64,000 nt of DNA from Helicobacter enhydrae (GTDB lineage: Bacteria > Campylobacterota > Campylobacteria > Campylobacterales > Helicobacteraceae). Location: NCBI RefSeq assembly GCF_001693335.1, contig NZ_CP016503.1, positions 992,001 to 1,056,000 on the forward strand. Direction: 5' to 3'. The position numbers and the translations under genes are program-made. Below the pieces are notes generated by a model. It was given only the letters and a program-made list of their open reading frames with translations. It was not told the origin of the DNA and did no database searches. Shown here in pieces: positions 39,457 through 52,078 of the stretch. Each line of letters begins with the position of its first letter. The stretch's first letter is position 1.

Positions 39457-40148
39457 CAAATGTTTGTCTCTTGATTTTTGGATTCTTGATACCAACGACG
39501 CCAATAATAAATCCCTATGAGCAAAAACACAATCATATTGAGTAATTGTGCGATGTTTTCTTGGTGGATTTGTGTGATTTGAGCCCATATAATGATAGCG
39601 ATGAGATTTGCAAAAGTGACAAGCATATAACTTTGCACATAGCGTCTGACTTGCAGATAAAACGCTACAAGTTGCAACACCACGCTCAAAGCATTGAAGT
39701 AAGCAAAAGAAGCATTGATTGAATCCAAAAATATTGCATACACGACACTCAAAACCCCTATCAGCAAAATCCAAAATCCCAATGCAACAGAACTCAAATT
39801 TCTAATAATGATTTTGTGATTGAGGGTGTTTTGTGGTTTGCACCAAGCAAAAACCCCAACAATATTGATAGGTAAATAGAAAAGATTGAGCATCACATCG
39901 CCATAAAGCCTTGCCTCAAATGCAAGATAGGCATACAACACACAATAAAGTATCCCAAAAAGGAAACACACAACTTTGCCTTCACCAGCAAAAAACGCAT
40001 ACCAAATGCCCAAAAGTGCCACAAATAGCTCTATCCCCCAAGATCCACCCCAAACACTCAAAAATCCAACCAACACAGACACGCTTAACAAGCTAACAAC
40101 AAAATAGCGAGGTAGATTCAAAAACTGATGAGACAAAAGTTTAAACAT
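39456..40148 (-). CDS. pnuT: PnuC-family transporter, probably thiamine-specific (PnuT)
   Basis: 230 residues with about seven hydrophobic helices. PnuC-family features include the GILYCVLYAYLAFEARLYGD and NLFYLPINIVGVFAWCK segments and a late basic YYWRRWYQ. The immediate link to thiN indicates thiamine rather than nicotinamide riboside as substrate; this is context-based. The xth gene lies 8 bases upstream, leaving no room for a riboswitch directly before pnuT. Confidence 0.8.
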   Translation of the reverse strand: MFKLLSHQFLNLPRYFVVSLLSVSVLVGFLSVWGGSWGIELFVALLGIWYAFFAGEGKVVCFLFGILYCVLYAYLAFEARLYGDVMLNLFYLPINIVGVFAWCKPQNTLNHKIIIRNLSSVALGFWILLIGVLSVVYAIFLDSINASFAYFNALSVVLQLVAFYLQVRRYVQSYMLVTFANLIAIIIWAQITQIHQENIAQLLNMIVFLLIGIYYWRRWYQESKNQETNI

Positions 40149-40156
40149 TTTGACTC

Positions 40157-40918
40157 TTAAATACCATCAAAAATTTCTAGTTCTACAGGGCAATGATCAC
40201 TCCCAAAAACATTTGGGTGGATTTTGGCTTCTTTGATTTGCCCACCAAGAATCTGCGAACAAAGAAAATAATCAATCCGCCAACCCGTATTGTTTTCTCT
40301 TGCTTTTCCCATATAACTCCACCAAGAATACGCCCCCTCCAAACTCGGATACAAGAATCTAAAAGTATCGATAAACCCACTTTCCAACAAAAGACTCATT
40401 TTTTCGCGTTCTTCATCGGTAAAACCTGCATTTCTACGATTAGTCTTTGGATTTTTCAAATCAATTTCTTGATGTGCGACATTGAGATCTCCACAAACAA
40501 TCACGGACTTTTTTGATTCCAAATTTTTCAGAAAACTTCTAAAATCCTCTTCCCACTCCATACGATATTCAAGCCTTGTAAGCTCTCTTTGAGAATTGGG
40601 GGTATAAACATTCACCAAATAAAATCCCTCATATTCTGCACAAATGATACGCCCCTCATTATCGTGATGTGAGATACCCATTCCATAGCTTACAGACAGA
40701 GGCTGTGTTTTGCTCAAAACAACGACACCAGAGTATCCCTTTTTCTGTGCACAATTCCAATATTCAAAATACCCATCAAATTGAAAATTTGCCTGATCTT
40801 GTTGCATTTTGCTCTCTTGAATGCAGAAAATATCTGCATCAATTTCTTGGAAAAAATCCATAAAACCTTTGTTCATACAAGCTCTCAAACCATTGACATT
40901 CCACGATATTAATCTCAT
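40157..40918 (-). CDS. xth: Exodeoxyribonuclease III
   Basis: 253 residues of the Xth/APE1 family: LISWNVNGLRACMNKGF, QESKMQQDQ (metal Glu), SGVVVLSKT, VCGDLNVAHQEIDL and the C-terminal FGSDHCPVELEI with the catalytic Asp-His. Removes AP sites in base-excision repair and has 3' exonuclease activity. Complete. Confidence 0.95.
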   Translation of the reverse strand: MRLISWNVNGLRACMNKGFMDFFQEIDADIFCIQESKMQQDQANFQFDGYFEYWNCAQKKGYSGVVVLSKTQPLSVSYGMGISHHDNEGRIICAEYEGFYLVNVYTPNSQRELTRLEYRMEWEEDFRSFLKNLESKKSVIVCGDLNVAHQEIDLKNPKTNRRNAGFTDEEREKMSLLLESGFIDTFRFLYPSLEGAYSWWSYMGKARENNTGWRIDYFLCSQILGGQIKEAKIHPNVFGSDHCPVELEIFDGI

Positions 40919-40943
40919 TTAAACTCCAAATCTCATTAATGTA

Positions 40944-41579
40944 TTATTGAATTTCATCTTGAGGGATACAACTCTCATACAAAAAACGATGAGAATGTGG
41001 CAAAGCTTCATATAGAGACAATGCCAATTTTCTAATCTCCCAAAGTGCAGATGAACTACTTCTCAATGTAAGAAAATTCTGCAAACTTCTTGCATTCACA
41101 CTCCACGCCAAAGCTGTTTTGTAAGATTCAGGCATTGCATATTTTGCCAAATCATTGGAGATACCCTCAAGCAAAAGAGATTGCAAATGTTTTAAAGCCT
41201 CAATTGAAGCACGATCTACTTTTTCATTTCCACTCATTACAAGATATTTACAAGCATTTTCTTCTAGTTTTTTTTCACTTTTTAATTCTTTGAGAGTGTA
41301 TCTAGATGATTTGACAGAGAGCGAAGCGTGGCGATGTCTTGCCAACTCTTGCAAACAAGCTCTAGAGATTCCCTCAATAGCAAAGTTATAATGCAAATGC
41401 TCTGCCACGCTCCCGTGTTTGTGTTTGTTCAAAATCCGATCCAAAAATCCTTGATCAACTTCCACAATTTCATCTGTAGGCGATAGATAACACCCCCCCT
41501 TATCCTGACTTTGCCAACAAGTGCGTCCAGCTTGGACACATAATGACAAGGGCGTATGATAAAGTAATTGAACTTGCAT
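40944..41579 (-). CDS. thyX: Flavin-dependent thymidylate synthase ThyX
   Basis: 211 residues. The ThyX motif RHR-x7-S is present as RHRHASLSVKS. HLHYNFAIEGISRAC and SVNARSLQNFLTLR match the family. Makes dTMP from dUMP with FAD and methylenetetrahydrofolate, replacing ThyA as in H. pylori and Campylobacter. One base separates it from the ruvC stop. Confidence 0.95.
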   Translation of the reverse strand: MQVQLLYHTPLSLCVQAGRTCWQSQDKGGCYLSPTDEIVEVDQGFLDRILNKHKHGSVAEHLHYNFAIEGISRACLQELARHRHASLSVKSSRYTLKELKSEKKLEENACKYLVMSGNEKVDRASIEALKHLQSLLLEGISNDLAKYAMPESYKTALAWSVNARSLQNFLTLRSSSSALWEIRKLALSLYEALPHSHRFLYESCIPQDEIQ

Positions 41580-41580
41580 A

Positions 41581-42060
41581 TTAAACTCCTTTAAATTTTA
41601 ATCGTTGGATATGTGTGATTCCAACAGCAATCGCATCTGTAATATCCAAAGGTTTGATTTCTTGTGAAATCCCCAAAAGTTTTCTAACCATAAAAGCAAC
41701 TTGAATCTTATCTGCCTTTGCTTTGCCTGTGAGGGCTTTTTTGACTTGCAAAGGAGTGTATTCATAAAAATTCCCAATCTCTTGGAGAATTTTAAGACTG
41801 ATTGCTCCACGAAATTGAGCTAGTTTAATCACACTTTGAGGATTATAAGCATAGAAAATATCTTCGATTGCAACCTCATTGATACTATGTTGTTTCAAAA
41901 CCAAATCAATCCCCTCAACAAACTCCAAAATCTGATATTGTAATTGCCTTTCTTTGATTTTAATCAATCCTGCTTCAACTAAACGCATTTTTTGGTTTTC
42001 AAAATTTAAAATTGCATAACCACAATTCCGACTTCCGGGATCAATTCCTAAAATATTCAC
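41581..42060 (-). CDS. ruvC: Holliday junction resolvase RuvC
   Basis: 159 residues. Catalytic acids lie in [14 protein letters not shown] (Asp7), [13 protein letters not shown] and [13 protein letters not shown]. The [19 protein letters not shown] and [14 protein letters not shown] segments are typical. Resolves four-way junctions with RuvAB. It lies immediately left of the oriC1 region and is transcribed away from the origin. Confidence 0.95.
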   Translation of the reverse strand: MNILGIDPGSRNCGYAILNFENQKMRLVEAGLIKIKERQLQYQILEFVEGIDLVLKQHSINEVAIEDIFYAYNPQSVIKLAQFRGAISLKILQEIGNFYEYTPLQVKKALTGKAKADKIQVAFMVRKLLGISQEIKPLDITDAIAVGITHIQRLKFKGV

Positions 42061-42194
42061 ATTTAAGCCCTAACTATCAAACAGCGATGAAATAACACAT
42101 TTATCATAATTTTACACAAAATGTGTTTTATAATTCACATAACTTTCACATCCATTGATAGGTTAATGTGAATAATCATTTAAGGTTTTTTGTA
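42061..42194 (+). other. oriC1: DnaA-box cluster and dnaA promoter
   Basis: AT-rich gap between ruvC and dnaA with three DnaA-box-like 9-mers sharing TTCACA: TAATTCACA (42131-42139), ACTTTCACA (42142-42150) and, inverted, TGTGAATAA (42167-42175, complement TTATTCACA). A palindrome ACACAAAATGTGT spans 42114-42126, and a TATAAT -10 candidate (42129-42134) overlaps the first box, suggesting DnaA autoregulation. The dnaA start codon is at 42195. Confidence 0.75.
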
Positions 42195-43502
42195 ATGGAT
42201 AATATTTTAGAAAGATTTAAAGAAGAAATCACAAATTATGAATACAAAACTTATATTTCCAAAATGAAATATGACGCTGATGATTCAAAAGCCAATCACA
42301 TCATTTTCAATGTGCCAAATATTTTTCTTGCAAATTGGATCAAAGCGACTTATCAAGAACGCCTTCAAAGCTTTTTTGAGCAACATATTCATCATAAATT
42401 CAAAATCGAAATCCGCGTTCAAAAAAAAATCACAAAGCTTTCAAATCAAACCCAAAAAATCCAAAAAAAAATCATCACAAAAACCTTACTCAATCCTGCC
42501 TATATTTTTGATTTATTCATCGTGGGTGATTCCAATAAACTCGCTTTTGAAGTCGCACGCATTGTCGCACAAACTCAAGCAAAACAATACAACCCAATGC
42601 TTATACACGGCAATACTGGAGTTGGCAAAACACATCTACTCAATGCGATAGGAAATGAAGCCACCAAAAATGGAAAGGTCGTGATTTATGTCACTGCAGA
42701 ACAATTTTTGAATGACTATCTCACAAGAATCAACAACAACACGATGGATCGTTTCCGTGAAAAATATAGGAATTGTGATTATCTCCTCATCGATGATGTC
42801 CAATTTTTCGGAGGAAAAGAAAAAATCCAAGAAGAGTTTTTTCACACCTTCAATGAACTCCACAACAATCAAAAACAAATCGTGATGACAAGCGATAAAT
42901 CTCCAGAAAAAATCAATGGATTAGAAGAGAGATTGAAAAGTCGCTTTGGATGGGGGTTTTGCACAAACATTTTCCCTCCAGAGATTGAAACAAAGATTCT
43001 CATCATACGCCAAAAATGCAATACCAATAACTACAAAATCGATGATGAAATCATTCAACTCATTGCCTCAAACACCAATGACACAAGGCAGATTGAAGGA
43101 ATCTTGCTCAAACTCAATACCCAATCCCTCATACTAGGGCAAGAAATCACGACAAAAATGGCTAACAATGTCATCAAAGAAACATTTGAAAGAAGCAACG
43201 AAGACATCACGCTTGAAAAAATCATCAAAACCACAGCTCTGACTTTGAATATCAAACCATCAGACATCAAGTCAAAATCTCGCACCAAAGTCGTAGCCAA
43301 CGCTAGACGCTATGTGATTTATTTGGCAAGAAGTCTGACACTCAATTCAATGCCCGTTTTAGCCAAAGAACTCAATATGAAAGATCATAGTGCAATCTCA
43401 AAAGCCTACAAAAAAATCGAAGAAGAAATCAATACCAACTTAATGACAAAAGCAACAATAGAAGAAATTAAAATGAAAATTCTAGAGGAAGATAAAAAAT
43501 AA
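42195..43502 (+). CDS. dnaA: Chromosomal replication initiator DnaA
   Basis: 435 residues from the ATG at 42195. An in-frame GTG at 42168 lies inside a DnaA box and lacks support. Domain I starts MDNILERFKEEI. The AAA+ domain has Walker A GNTGVGKTHLL and Walker B LLIDDVQFF, with sensor-2-like DTRQIEGILLKL. The C-terminal DNA-binding domain has the DnaA signature KDHSAISKAYKKI, recognising boxes in the flanking gaps. Flanked by dnaN and gyrB, the common bacterial order; in H. pylori dnaA is separate from dnaN-gyrB. Confidence 0.97.
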   Translation: MDNILERFKEEITNYEYKTYISKMKYDADDSKANHIIFNVPNIFLANWIKATYQERLQSFFEQHIHHKFKIEIRVQKKITKLSNQTQKIQKKIITKTLLNPAYIFDLFIVGDSNKLAFEVARIVAQTQAKQYNPMLIHGNTGVGKTHLLNAIGNEATKNGKVVIYVTAEQFLNDYLTRINNNTMDRFREKYRNCDYLLIDDVQFFGGKEKIQEEFFHTFNELHNNQKQIVMTSDKSPEKINGLEERLKSRFGWGFCTNIFPPEIETKILIIRQKCNTNNYKIDDEIIQLIASNTNDTRQIEGILLKLNTQSLILGQEITTKMANNVIKETFERSNEDITLEKIIKTTALTLNIKPSDIKSKSRTKVVANARRYVIYLARSLTLNSMPVLAKELNMKDHSAISKAYKKIEEEINTNLMTKATIEEIKMKILEEDKK

Positions 43503-43640
43503 ATGTGAATTAATGTGATAAAATGATCGATATTTTTCACACTAAAAAGTTAGAGTAGATAGGGCTTTGAGATATTTTTTCAACATTTCACTTACCACTA
43601 CTAAGACTACTAAAATTTCAATAAATTACAGGAGGATATA
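43503..43640 (+). other. oriC2: DnaA boxes, DnaA-trio-like triplets and unwinding region
   Basis: dnaA-dnaN gap. Box-like sites: TGTGAATTA (43504-43512), TGTGATAAA (43514-43522), TTTTTCACA (43533-43541) and CATTTCACT (43584-43592). Right after the last box come CTA CTA AGA CTA CTA (43598-43612) and an AT-rich stretch (43613-43629). A DnaA box followed by repeated CTA triplets and AT-rich DNA is the layout of the DnaA-trio unwinding module. dnaN starts at 43641 behind an AGGAGG site. With oriC1 this makes a bipartite origin, as described for H. pylori. Confidence 0.78.
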
Positions 43641-47046
<3,406 letters not shown>

Positions 47047-47087
47047 ATATCTTTGGCTTAGATATGAAGTAAAGCTCAGGAGAATTT

Positions 47088-47744
47088 ATGTTAGAAATTT
47101 TAAGCAATACCAATGTGATTTTTTATCTATTGGCTTATTTTATAGGGGCGATTCCATTTGGGTTATTGATTTGCAAAGTTTTTTATCACATCAATTTGAG
47201 AGAAATTGGATCAGGAAGTATCGGAGCGACCAATGTCTATCGTGCTATCAAAGAAGTAGATCCTACAAATGCCAAAAAATATTCGATTTTAACAATTTTG
47301 CTTGATTCTTTCAAAGGTTTGTTTGTCGTGGCTTTGGCGAAATTCTATGGCTTGAGTTATGAAACTCAATGGAGTATCGCAGTTTTATCAATTTTGGGGC
47401 ATTGCTATAGCCCTTATCTCAATTTCACAGGTGGCAAGGGGGTTGCTACAGCGATTGGTTCGATTTTTTTACTCATACCGATAGAGGGCTTGTTGGGTTT
47501 GATAGTGTGGTTTGTCGTGGGCAAGATTTTTAAAATCTCTTCACTTTCCTCATTGCTTGGAGTTTTGAGTGGGATAGTTTTTAGTTTCATTGTGCCTTAT
47601 TGTTTTGATTTGCCTCAAAACATTGATATTTTGAAACAAATCGGCTCTCATTCTCCTGTTATTATTATTGGAATTTTGATTCTTTATACCCACATTCCCA
47701 ATATCATACGACTTATAAAAAAAGAGGAAAAACAAATTTTTTGA
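47088..47744 (+). CDS. plsY: Acyl-phosphate glycerol-3-phosphate acyltransferase PlsY
   Basis: 218 residues with five hydrophobic helices. Catalytic motifs: LREIGSGSIGATNVYRAI (motif 1), GHCYSPYLNFTGGKGVATAIG (read as motif 2, glycine-rich) and the third HIPNIIRL. It transfers the acyl group from acyl-phosphate to glycerol-3-P in the inner membrane. 41 bases after gyrB with AGGAGAA. Confidence 0.93.
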   Translation: MLEILSNTNVIFYLLAYFIGAIPFGLLICKVFYHINLREIGSGSIGATNVYRAIKEVDPTNAKKYSILTILLDSFKGLFVVALAKFYGLSYETQWSIAVLSILGHCYSPYLNFTGGKGVATAIGSIFLLIPIEGLLGLIVWFVVGKIFKISSLSSLLGVLSGIVFSFIVPYCFDLPQNIDILKQIGSHSPVIIIGILILYTHIPNIIRLIKKEEKQIF

Positions 47745-48073
47745 TGCAAATCATCATTGAAAATCTTGAGCTTGAAGTCATTATCGGGGTTTTGCCATTT
47801 GAGAGAGAAAAACCCCAAAAAATCCTCCTAAGTGCAGAATTATTTTATTCTTATGCAGGGGTATATTTAGACTATAGGCAAGTGATAGAGTGTTTGACTG
47901 AAAATCTACAGACACAAAAGTATGAGATTTTGGAAGATGCTTTGCAAGATTTGGCTAGAAAATTACATAGGGCTTTTCCTCAATTCTACAAAATGATACT
48001 TTTGATTCAAAAGCCTGATATTTTTGCAAATTGTAGTATCGGAGTGAGAGAAGTTTTTGATTTTAAGGATTAA
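47744..48073 (+). CDS. folB: Dihydroneopterin aldolase
   Basis: 109 residues from the ATG at 47744, overlapping the plsY stop (TGATG). Family motifs: ENLELEVIIGVLPFEREKPQ, where the internal G-V-x-x-x-E-R segment binds the pterin, and a C-terminal KPDIFANCSIGVREVF. Part of folate biosynthesis. The plsY-folB pair also occurs together in H. pylori. Confidence 0.85.
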   Translation: MQIIIENLELEVIIGVLPFEREKPQKILLSAELFYSYAGVYLDYRQVIECLTENLQTQKYEILEDALQDLARKLHRAFPQFYKMILLIQKPDIFANCSIGVREVFDFKD

Positions 48074-48075
48074 AA

Positions 48076-50766
48076 ATGAGAACATTAAGCATTATTGATA
48101 CTTTTGGATTCTTTTTTAGAAGTTATTACGCTTTGCCTCCATTGAAAAACTCAGAGGGTTTTCCTACAGGGCTTTTGCTTGGCTTTGCAAAATTGATCCA
48201 ACGAATCCACAAAGAGGGAAGCACAGATTATTTGGTGTTTGCCCTTGAGGGTGGTGGCACGAATTATCGGAAATTGATAGATCCCAACTACAAAGCCAAT
48301 CGCCCACCTGCTCCACAAGAGTTATTGATGCAACTTCCTATCGCGATTGAGTGGATTGAAAAAATGGGTTTTCAAACTATCGCATTTGAGGGATATGAAG
48401 CTGATGATGCTATTGCTTCTTTTGCAAATTGGGGAGCGAAAAACGCTCATAATGTCAAAATCATCAGCAATGACAAAGACCTCTATCAACTCATCAATGA
48501 GAGGGTTTTCCTCTATGATCCCATCAAAAAGCAAGAGATTAGAGAAATAGAATGTTTGCAAAAATGGGGAGTCAATCCTCAAGATTTCGTTGATTTCCAA
48601 AGTCTCATTGGTGATCAAAGTGATAATGTCCCAGGAGTGAAAGGAATTGGTTCAAAAACAGCACAGAAATTGATCAACGCATTCCACAATCTTGATACGA
48701 TTTTTGAAAATCTTGCAGAAGTTGAAAAACTCACTTCCAAACGCATTGTCAATCTTTTGGAAGTAGGGCAAGAAAACGCCTACCACAGCAAAAAACTTGT
48801 CACTCTGACAACAGATTTGATTGATGATTTTCATCTGGTGCCTTTTCCTAGCCACAATCCTTTGGAGTGTATCGCTGATGAATTGGATAAATATGATTTT
48901 GAGCGTTTGAGTCTCAGTGTCAAGAAACAAAATCCATTTGGGGCAAAGAAAAAGCTTTCTCGCCTTATTAAACAAGAAAACATTCCACAACAATTCAGCT
49001 TCCAGTCCCATCTATTGACCAAACTCGATGCAATCTTAGAACTCTTAGAGAATCACCCTATAGATTCTGTGATCGCTTATGATTGCGAGACAGATAGTCT
49101 GAACACCCAAGAAGCCAAAATGGTGGGTTTTAGTTTTTCGCTTGATGGAAAAAATGGCTATTATGTCCCAATCGCTCATAATTATTTGGGAGTAGGGGAG
49201 CAATTGAGCCACGAAGACGCCTATATGGCAATCCAAAAAATTTTCCAATACCCACTCATCGGGCATAATCTAAAATTTGACATACTCATCACACAGCACA
49301 ATTTCAATCTCATCCCTCAAAACCATATTTCTGATTCTATGATTTTGGCTTGGCTCTATGATAGTAGTAGCCATATTGGTTTGGACAAACAAATGTTTAA
49401 ATGGTTTCATCACAAAATGATTAGTTTTGAGAGCATTGTGCAAAAAAATGAAAATTTTGCTTGTGTGGATATTGCTCAAGCATCAAAATACGCTTCAGAA
49501 GACGCCGTAGCCACCTATCGCCTTTTTTTCCGTTTGCAAGAGGAGATCAAAAATCAAGGATCGGAGCATTTGCTCAAACTTGCTCAAGAATTGGAGTTCC
49601 CTCTTATTTTTGTTTTGGCAGGAATGGAGAGCAATGGCATTAAGATTGATATTCCATTTTTTCAAGAACTCCAAGATGAGATTGGTGGATCTATCGCAAA
49701 ATATTCTGCACAAGTCTATGAATATGCCAAAGAAGACTTCAATCTCAATTCACCCCAGCAGTTAGCACACATTTTGTTTGAAAAACTAAATTTGCAAGGA
49801 GGCAAACGCGTCAAGGGTGGATTTAGCACAGAAGAAAAAGTGTTGGAAAAGCTGATTGATGCACACCCAATCATTGCCCCGATTCTAAAATATCGAGAAG
49901 CCAACAAACTCAAAAATACCTATATCGATCCATTGTTGAAACTTGCCAACCCCAAGCACAAAGTTTTCACTTCCTTTTTGCAAACAGGAACGGCTACAGG
50001 CAGATTGAGTTCCAAATCCCCAAATCTCCAAAACATTCCCGTTCGCACAGAGTTTGGACGCCAAATCCGTCAGGGCTTCATCGCTCAAGAGGGCAACACG
50101 CTCTTAAGCGTAGATTATTCACAAATTGAGCTTAGACTTTTGGCACATTTCAGTGAAGATCCAAAACTCATACAAGCCTTCCACGACAAACAAGATATTC
50201 ACACACAAACCGCACTAAAAATCTTTGGAGAGTGCGATGTGCAGAAGCGTTCTATCGCCAAAACAATCAATTTTGGGTTGCTCTATGGAATGGGTGCCAA
50301 AAAACTTGCAGAAAGTCTCAAAATCACCCAAAAAGAAGCCAAAGAATATATCCAGAATTATTTTTCAGCTTTTCCAACTATCAAAAGTTTCCTAAAAATC
50401 CAAGAAGACAATATCGCCTCTTTGGGCTATGCACAGACTTTGCTAGGACATCGACGCTATTTTGATTTTGCCAATGCCACAGAATTTGAAAAAGCCAACT
50501 TTTTACGCGAGGGTATCAATACTATTTTCCAAGGGAGTGCCGCAGACCTCATCAAACTTGCAATGCTCAAAATCAAAACATATATCGCAAATACCCCTGT
50601 GAAGATGTTGATCCAAGTCCATGATGAGCTGATTTTCGAACTGCCCGAGCAAGGGGCAATGCAATATGCTCAAGAGATTGCATCGATAATGAATGGGATT
50701 TATGTGTTAAAAGTGCCTTTGGAATGTGGGGTGAATCTAGGACAAAATTGGGCACAACTCAAATAG
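48076..50766 (+). CDS. polA: DNA polymerase I
   Basis: 896 residues, three domains. 5' nuclease (1-290): FFRSYYALPPLKNSEG, EADDAIAS, QSLIGDQSDNVPGVKGIGSK split by family positions. 3'-5' exonuclease region (about 310-490): acidic motif YDCETDSL, GHNLKFDILI and YASEDAVATYRL, all with their metal-binding acids. Polymerase domain: TGRLSSKSPNLQNIP, DYSQIELRLLAHFS, AKTINFGLLYGMG and QVHDELIFEL. The proofreading acids appear intact, in contrast to the H. pylori enzyme, reported to lack that activity. Convergent with nusA. Confidence 0.95.
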   Translation: MRTLSIIDTFGFFFRSYYALPPLKNSEGFPTGLLLGFAKLIQRIHKEGSTDYLVFALEGGGTNYRKLIDPNYKANRPPAPQELLMQLPIAIEWIEKMGFQTIAFEGYEADDAIASFANWGAKNAHNVKIISNDKDLYQLINERVFLYDPIKKQEIREIECLQKWGVNPQDFVDFQSLIGDQSDNVPGVKGIGSKTAQKLINAFHNLDTIFENLAEVEKLTSKRIVNLLEVGQENAYHSKKLVTLTTDLIDDFHLVPFPSHNPLECIADELDKYDFERLSLSVKKQNPFGAKKKLSRLIKQENIPQQFSFQSHLLTKLDAILELLENHPIDSVIAYDCETDSLNTQEAKMVGFSFSLDGKNGYYVPIAHNYLGVGEQLSHEDAYMAIQKIFQYPLIGHNLKFDILITQHNFNLIPQNHISDSMILAWLYDSSSHIGLDKQMFKWFHHKMISFESIVQKNENFACVDIAQASKYASEDAVATYRLFFRLQEEIKNQGSEHLLKLAQELEFPLIFVLAGMESNGIKIDIPFFQELQDEIGGSIAKYSAQVYEYAKEDFNLNSPQQLAHILFEKLNLQGGKRVKGGFSTEEKVLEKLIDAHPIIAPILKYREANKLKNTYIDPLLKLANPKHKVFTSFLQTGTATGRLSSKSPNLQNIPVRTEFGRQIRQGFIAQEGNTLLSVDYSQIELRLLAHFSEDPKLIQAFHDKQDIHTQTALKIFGECDVQKRSIAKTINFGLLYGMGAKKLAESLKITQKEAKEYIQNYFSAFPTIKSFLKIQEDNIASLGYAQTLLGHRRYFDFANATEFEKANFLREGINTIFQGSAADLIKLAMLKIKTYIANTPVKMLIQVHDELIFELPEQGAMQYAQEIASIMNGIYVLKVPLECGVNLGQNWAQLK

Positions 50767-50777
50767 CCCAATTTGCA

Positions 50778-51899
50778 TTAATTTTTGAAAAGCGATTCCA
50801 AAGCGTCAAGACCGACTTTGCGTTGCTCTGCTTGTGGTTGATTTTGTGCTTCCAAAAGATCCTGCATACCGACTTCATTGATTTGCAAATCATAGCCTGT
50901 GAGCATTGAGGCTAAGCGGATATTGACACCATTTTTGCCAATCGCTTTTGATTTTTGATCATTGGTGAGCGTAATGATAGCTTGAGGTTTTTCTGTGTCT
51001 TTGAGGATTTTAACATTTGAAATCATCGCAGGGGAGAGGGCTTTGGCGATAAAGATTTCAGGATTTTCATTGAACTCTACGCAATCGATATTTTCTCCAT
51101 TGAGCTCACGACTGATCGCATTGATCCGCACGCCTTTTGTGCCAACCGTGGAGCCGATAGGATCAATTCTTGGATTGAGAGAGGAGAGGGCGATTTTGGC
51201 TCTATCTCCCGGGATCCTCGCACATTTGTGAATCGTGATTTCGCCATCTTTGATTTCTGGCACTTCAAGGTGCAATAATTGGACGACAAATTGTGGAGAT
51301 GTGCGTGAAAGCTCAATCAACATTCCATTTTTTGAGAAACGGATGTTTTTCAAAAGGCTCAAAATCGTATCCCCTATCTTAAACTTCTCCCCTTTGATAC
51401 GATTACGCATAGACAAAATCCCTCTCACTTCCCCAATTTCTACATAAGTATTTTCTTCATCATCGATTCGGACAACTTGCCCACTCACGATTTTGCCCAC
51501 TTTGCTTTTGAGGCGTTCAAATAACTGATCTTCAATCATTTTTTGCAGTTTGAATTCTAGATTTTTAAACAAGATATTGATCGTATTGCGACTCATATCT
51601 TCCAAACTGATTTCATAATTGAGCTCATCGCCAACATTCAAATCAGGATTGATTTCTTTGGCTTTGGATAGGGGGATATGATTGCAAGATTCTTCTTCAT
51701 CCTCTTTGCAAACGATGATTTTTTGAAACAACTTGAGATTACGCTCTTTCTCATCAATTTGAACGCAAAAATTTGCATTTTCACTCAAAGTTTCTTGAGC
51801 AACATTGATCATACATTCTTTGATGAGTTCTATGACAACCGAAGATTCCAAACCTTTTTCATAGGCAATAAGCTCAACAATGTCCAAAATTTTTTCCAC
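50778..51899 (-). CDS. nusA: Transcription termination/antitermination factor NusA
   Basis: 373 residues: N-terminal RNA polymerase-binding domain, S1 domain (about 130-200, KVGKIVSGQVVRID), then two KH domains (DPIGSTVGTKGVRINAI; SKAIGKNGVNIRLASMLTGY). It lacks the C-terminal acidic repeats of E. coli NusA, as is usual outside gamma-proteobacteria. Modulates pausing and termination. Confidence 0.95.
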   Translation of the reverse strand: MEKILDIVELIAYEKGLESSVVIELIKECMINVAQETLSENANFCVQIDEKERNLKLFQKIIVCKEDEEESCNHIPLSKAKEINPDLNVGDELNYEISLEDMSRNTINILFKNLEFKLQKMIEDQLFERLKSKVGKIVSGQVVRIDDEENTYVEIGEVRGILSMRNRIKGEKFKIGDTILSLLKNIRFSKNGMLIELSRTSPQFVVQLLHLEVPEIKDGEITIHKCARIPGDRAKIALSSLNPRIDPIGSTVGTKGVRINAISRELNGENIDCVEFNENPEIFIAKALSPAMISNVKILKDTEKPQAIITLTNDQKSKAIGKNGVNIRLASMLTGYDLQINEVGMQDLLEAQNQPQAEQRKVGLDALESLFKN

Positions 51900-52078
51900 T
51901 TGATCCGCTCCTTGATAAAATTATTTTGATTGATTTTTTGAGAGGTTTGAGATTATAGCAAATCTTATAAAATTTCATAAGGCACTCGATTTTGGCATTT
52001 TCATTGCATCATCAAATCTTGCAAATCTATTTTTGGGTTTGATTTGGGCAAAGCACAAAAGAAACCCCAAACCAAGCT

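Noticed and set aside
39457-39774. N-terminal extension of thiN by 106 codons
   Set aside because: It lies wholly within pnuT on the same strand in another frame, is rich in Cys/His/Arg noise, and thiN has its own coupled ATG at 39456.
41493-41499. Seven-C run in thyX as a phase-variation tract
   Set aside because: The run is short and the frame is intact for an essential enzyme; variation is unlikely.
42168-42194. Alternative GTG start of dnaA
   Set aside because: The GTG lies inside a DnaA box and has no ribosome site; the ATG at 42195 gives the normal N-terminus.
42422-42430. A-tracts of eight or nine in dnaA, ksgA and glmS as slippage sites
   Set aside because: All are in frame in essential genes in an A-rich genome; no sign of switching.
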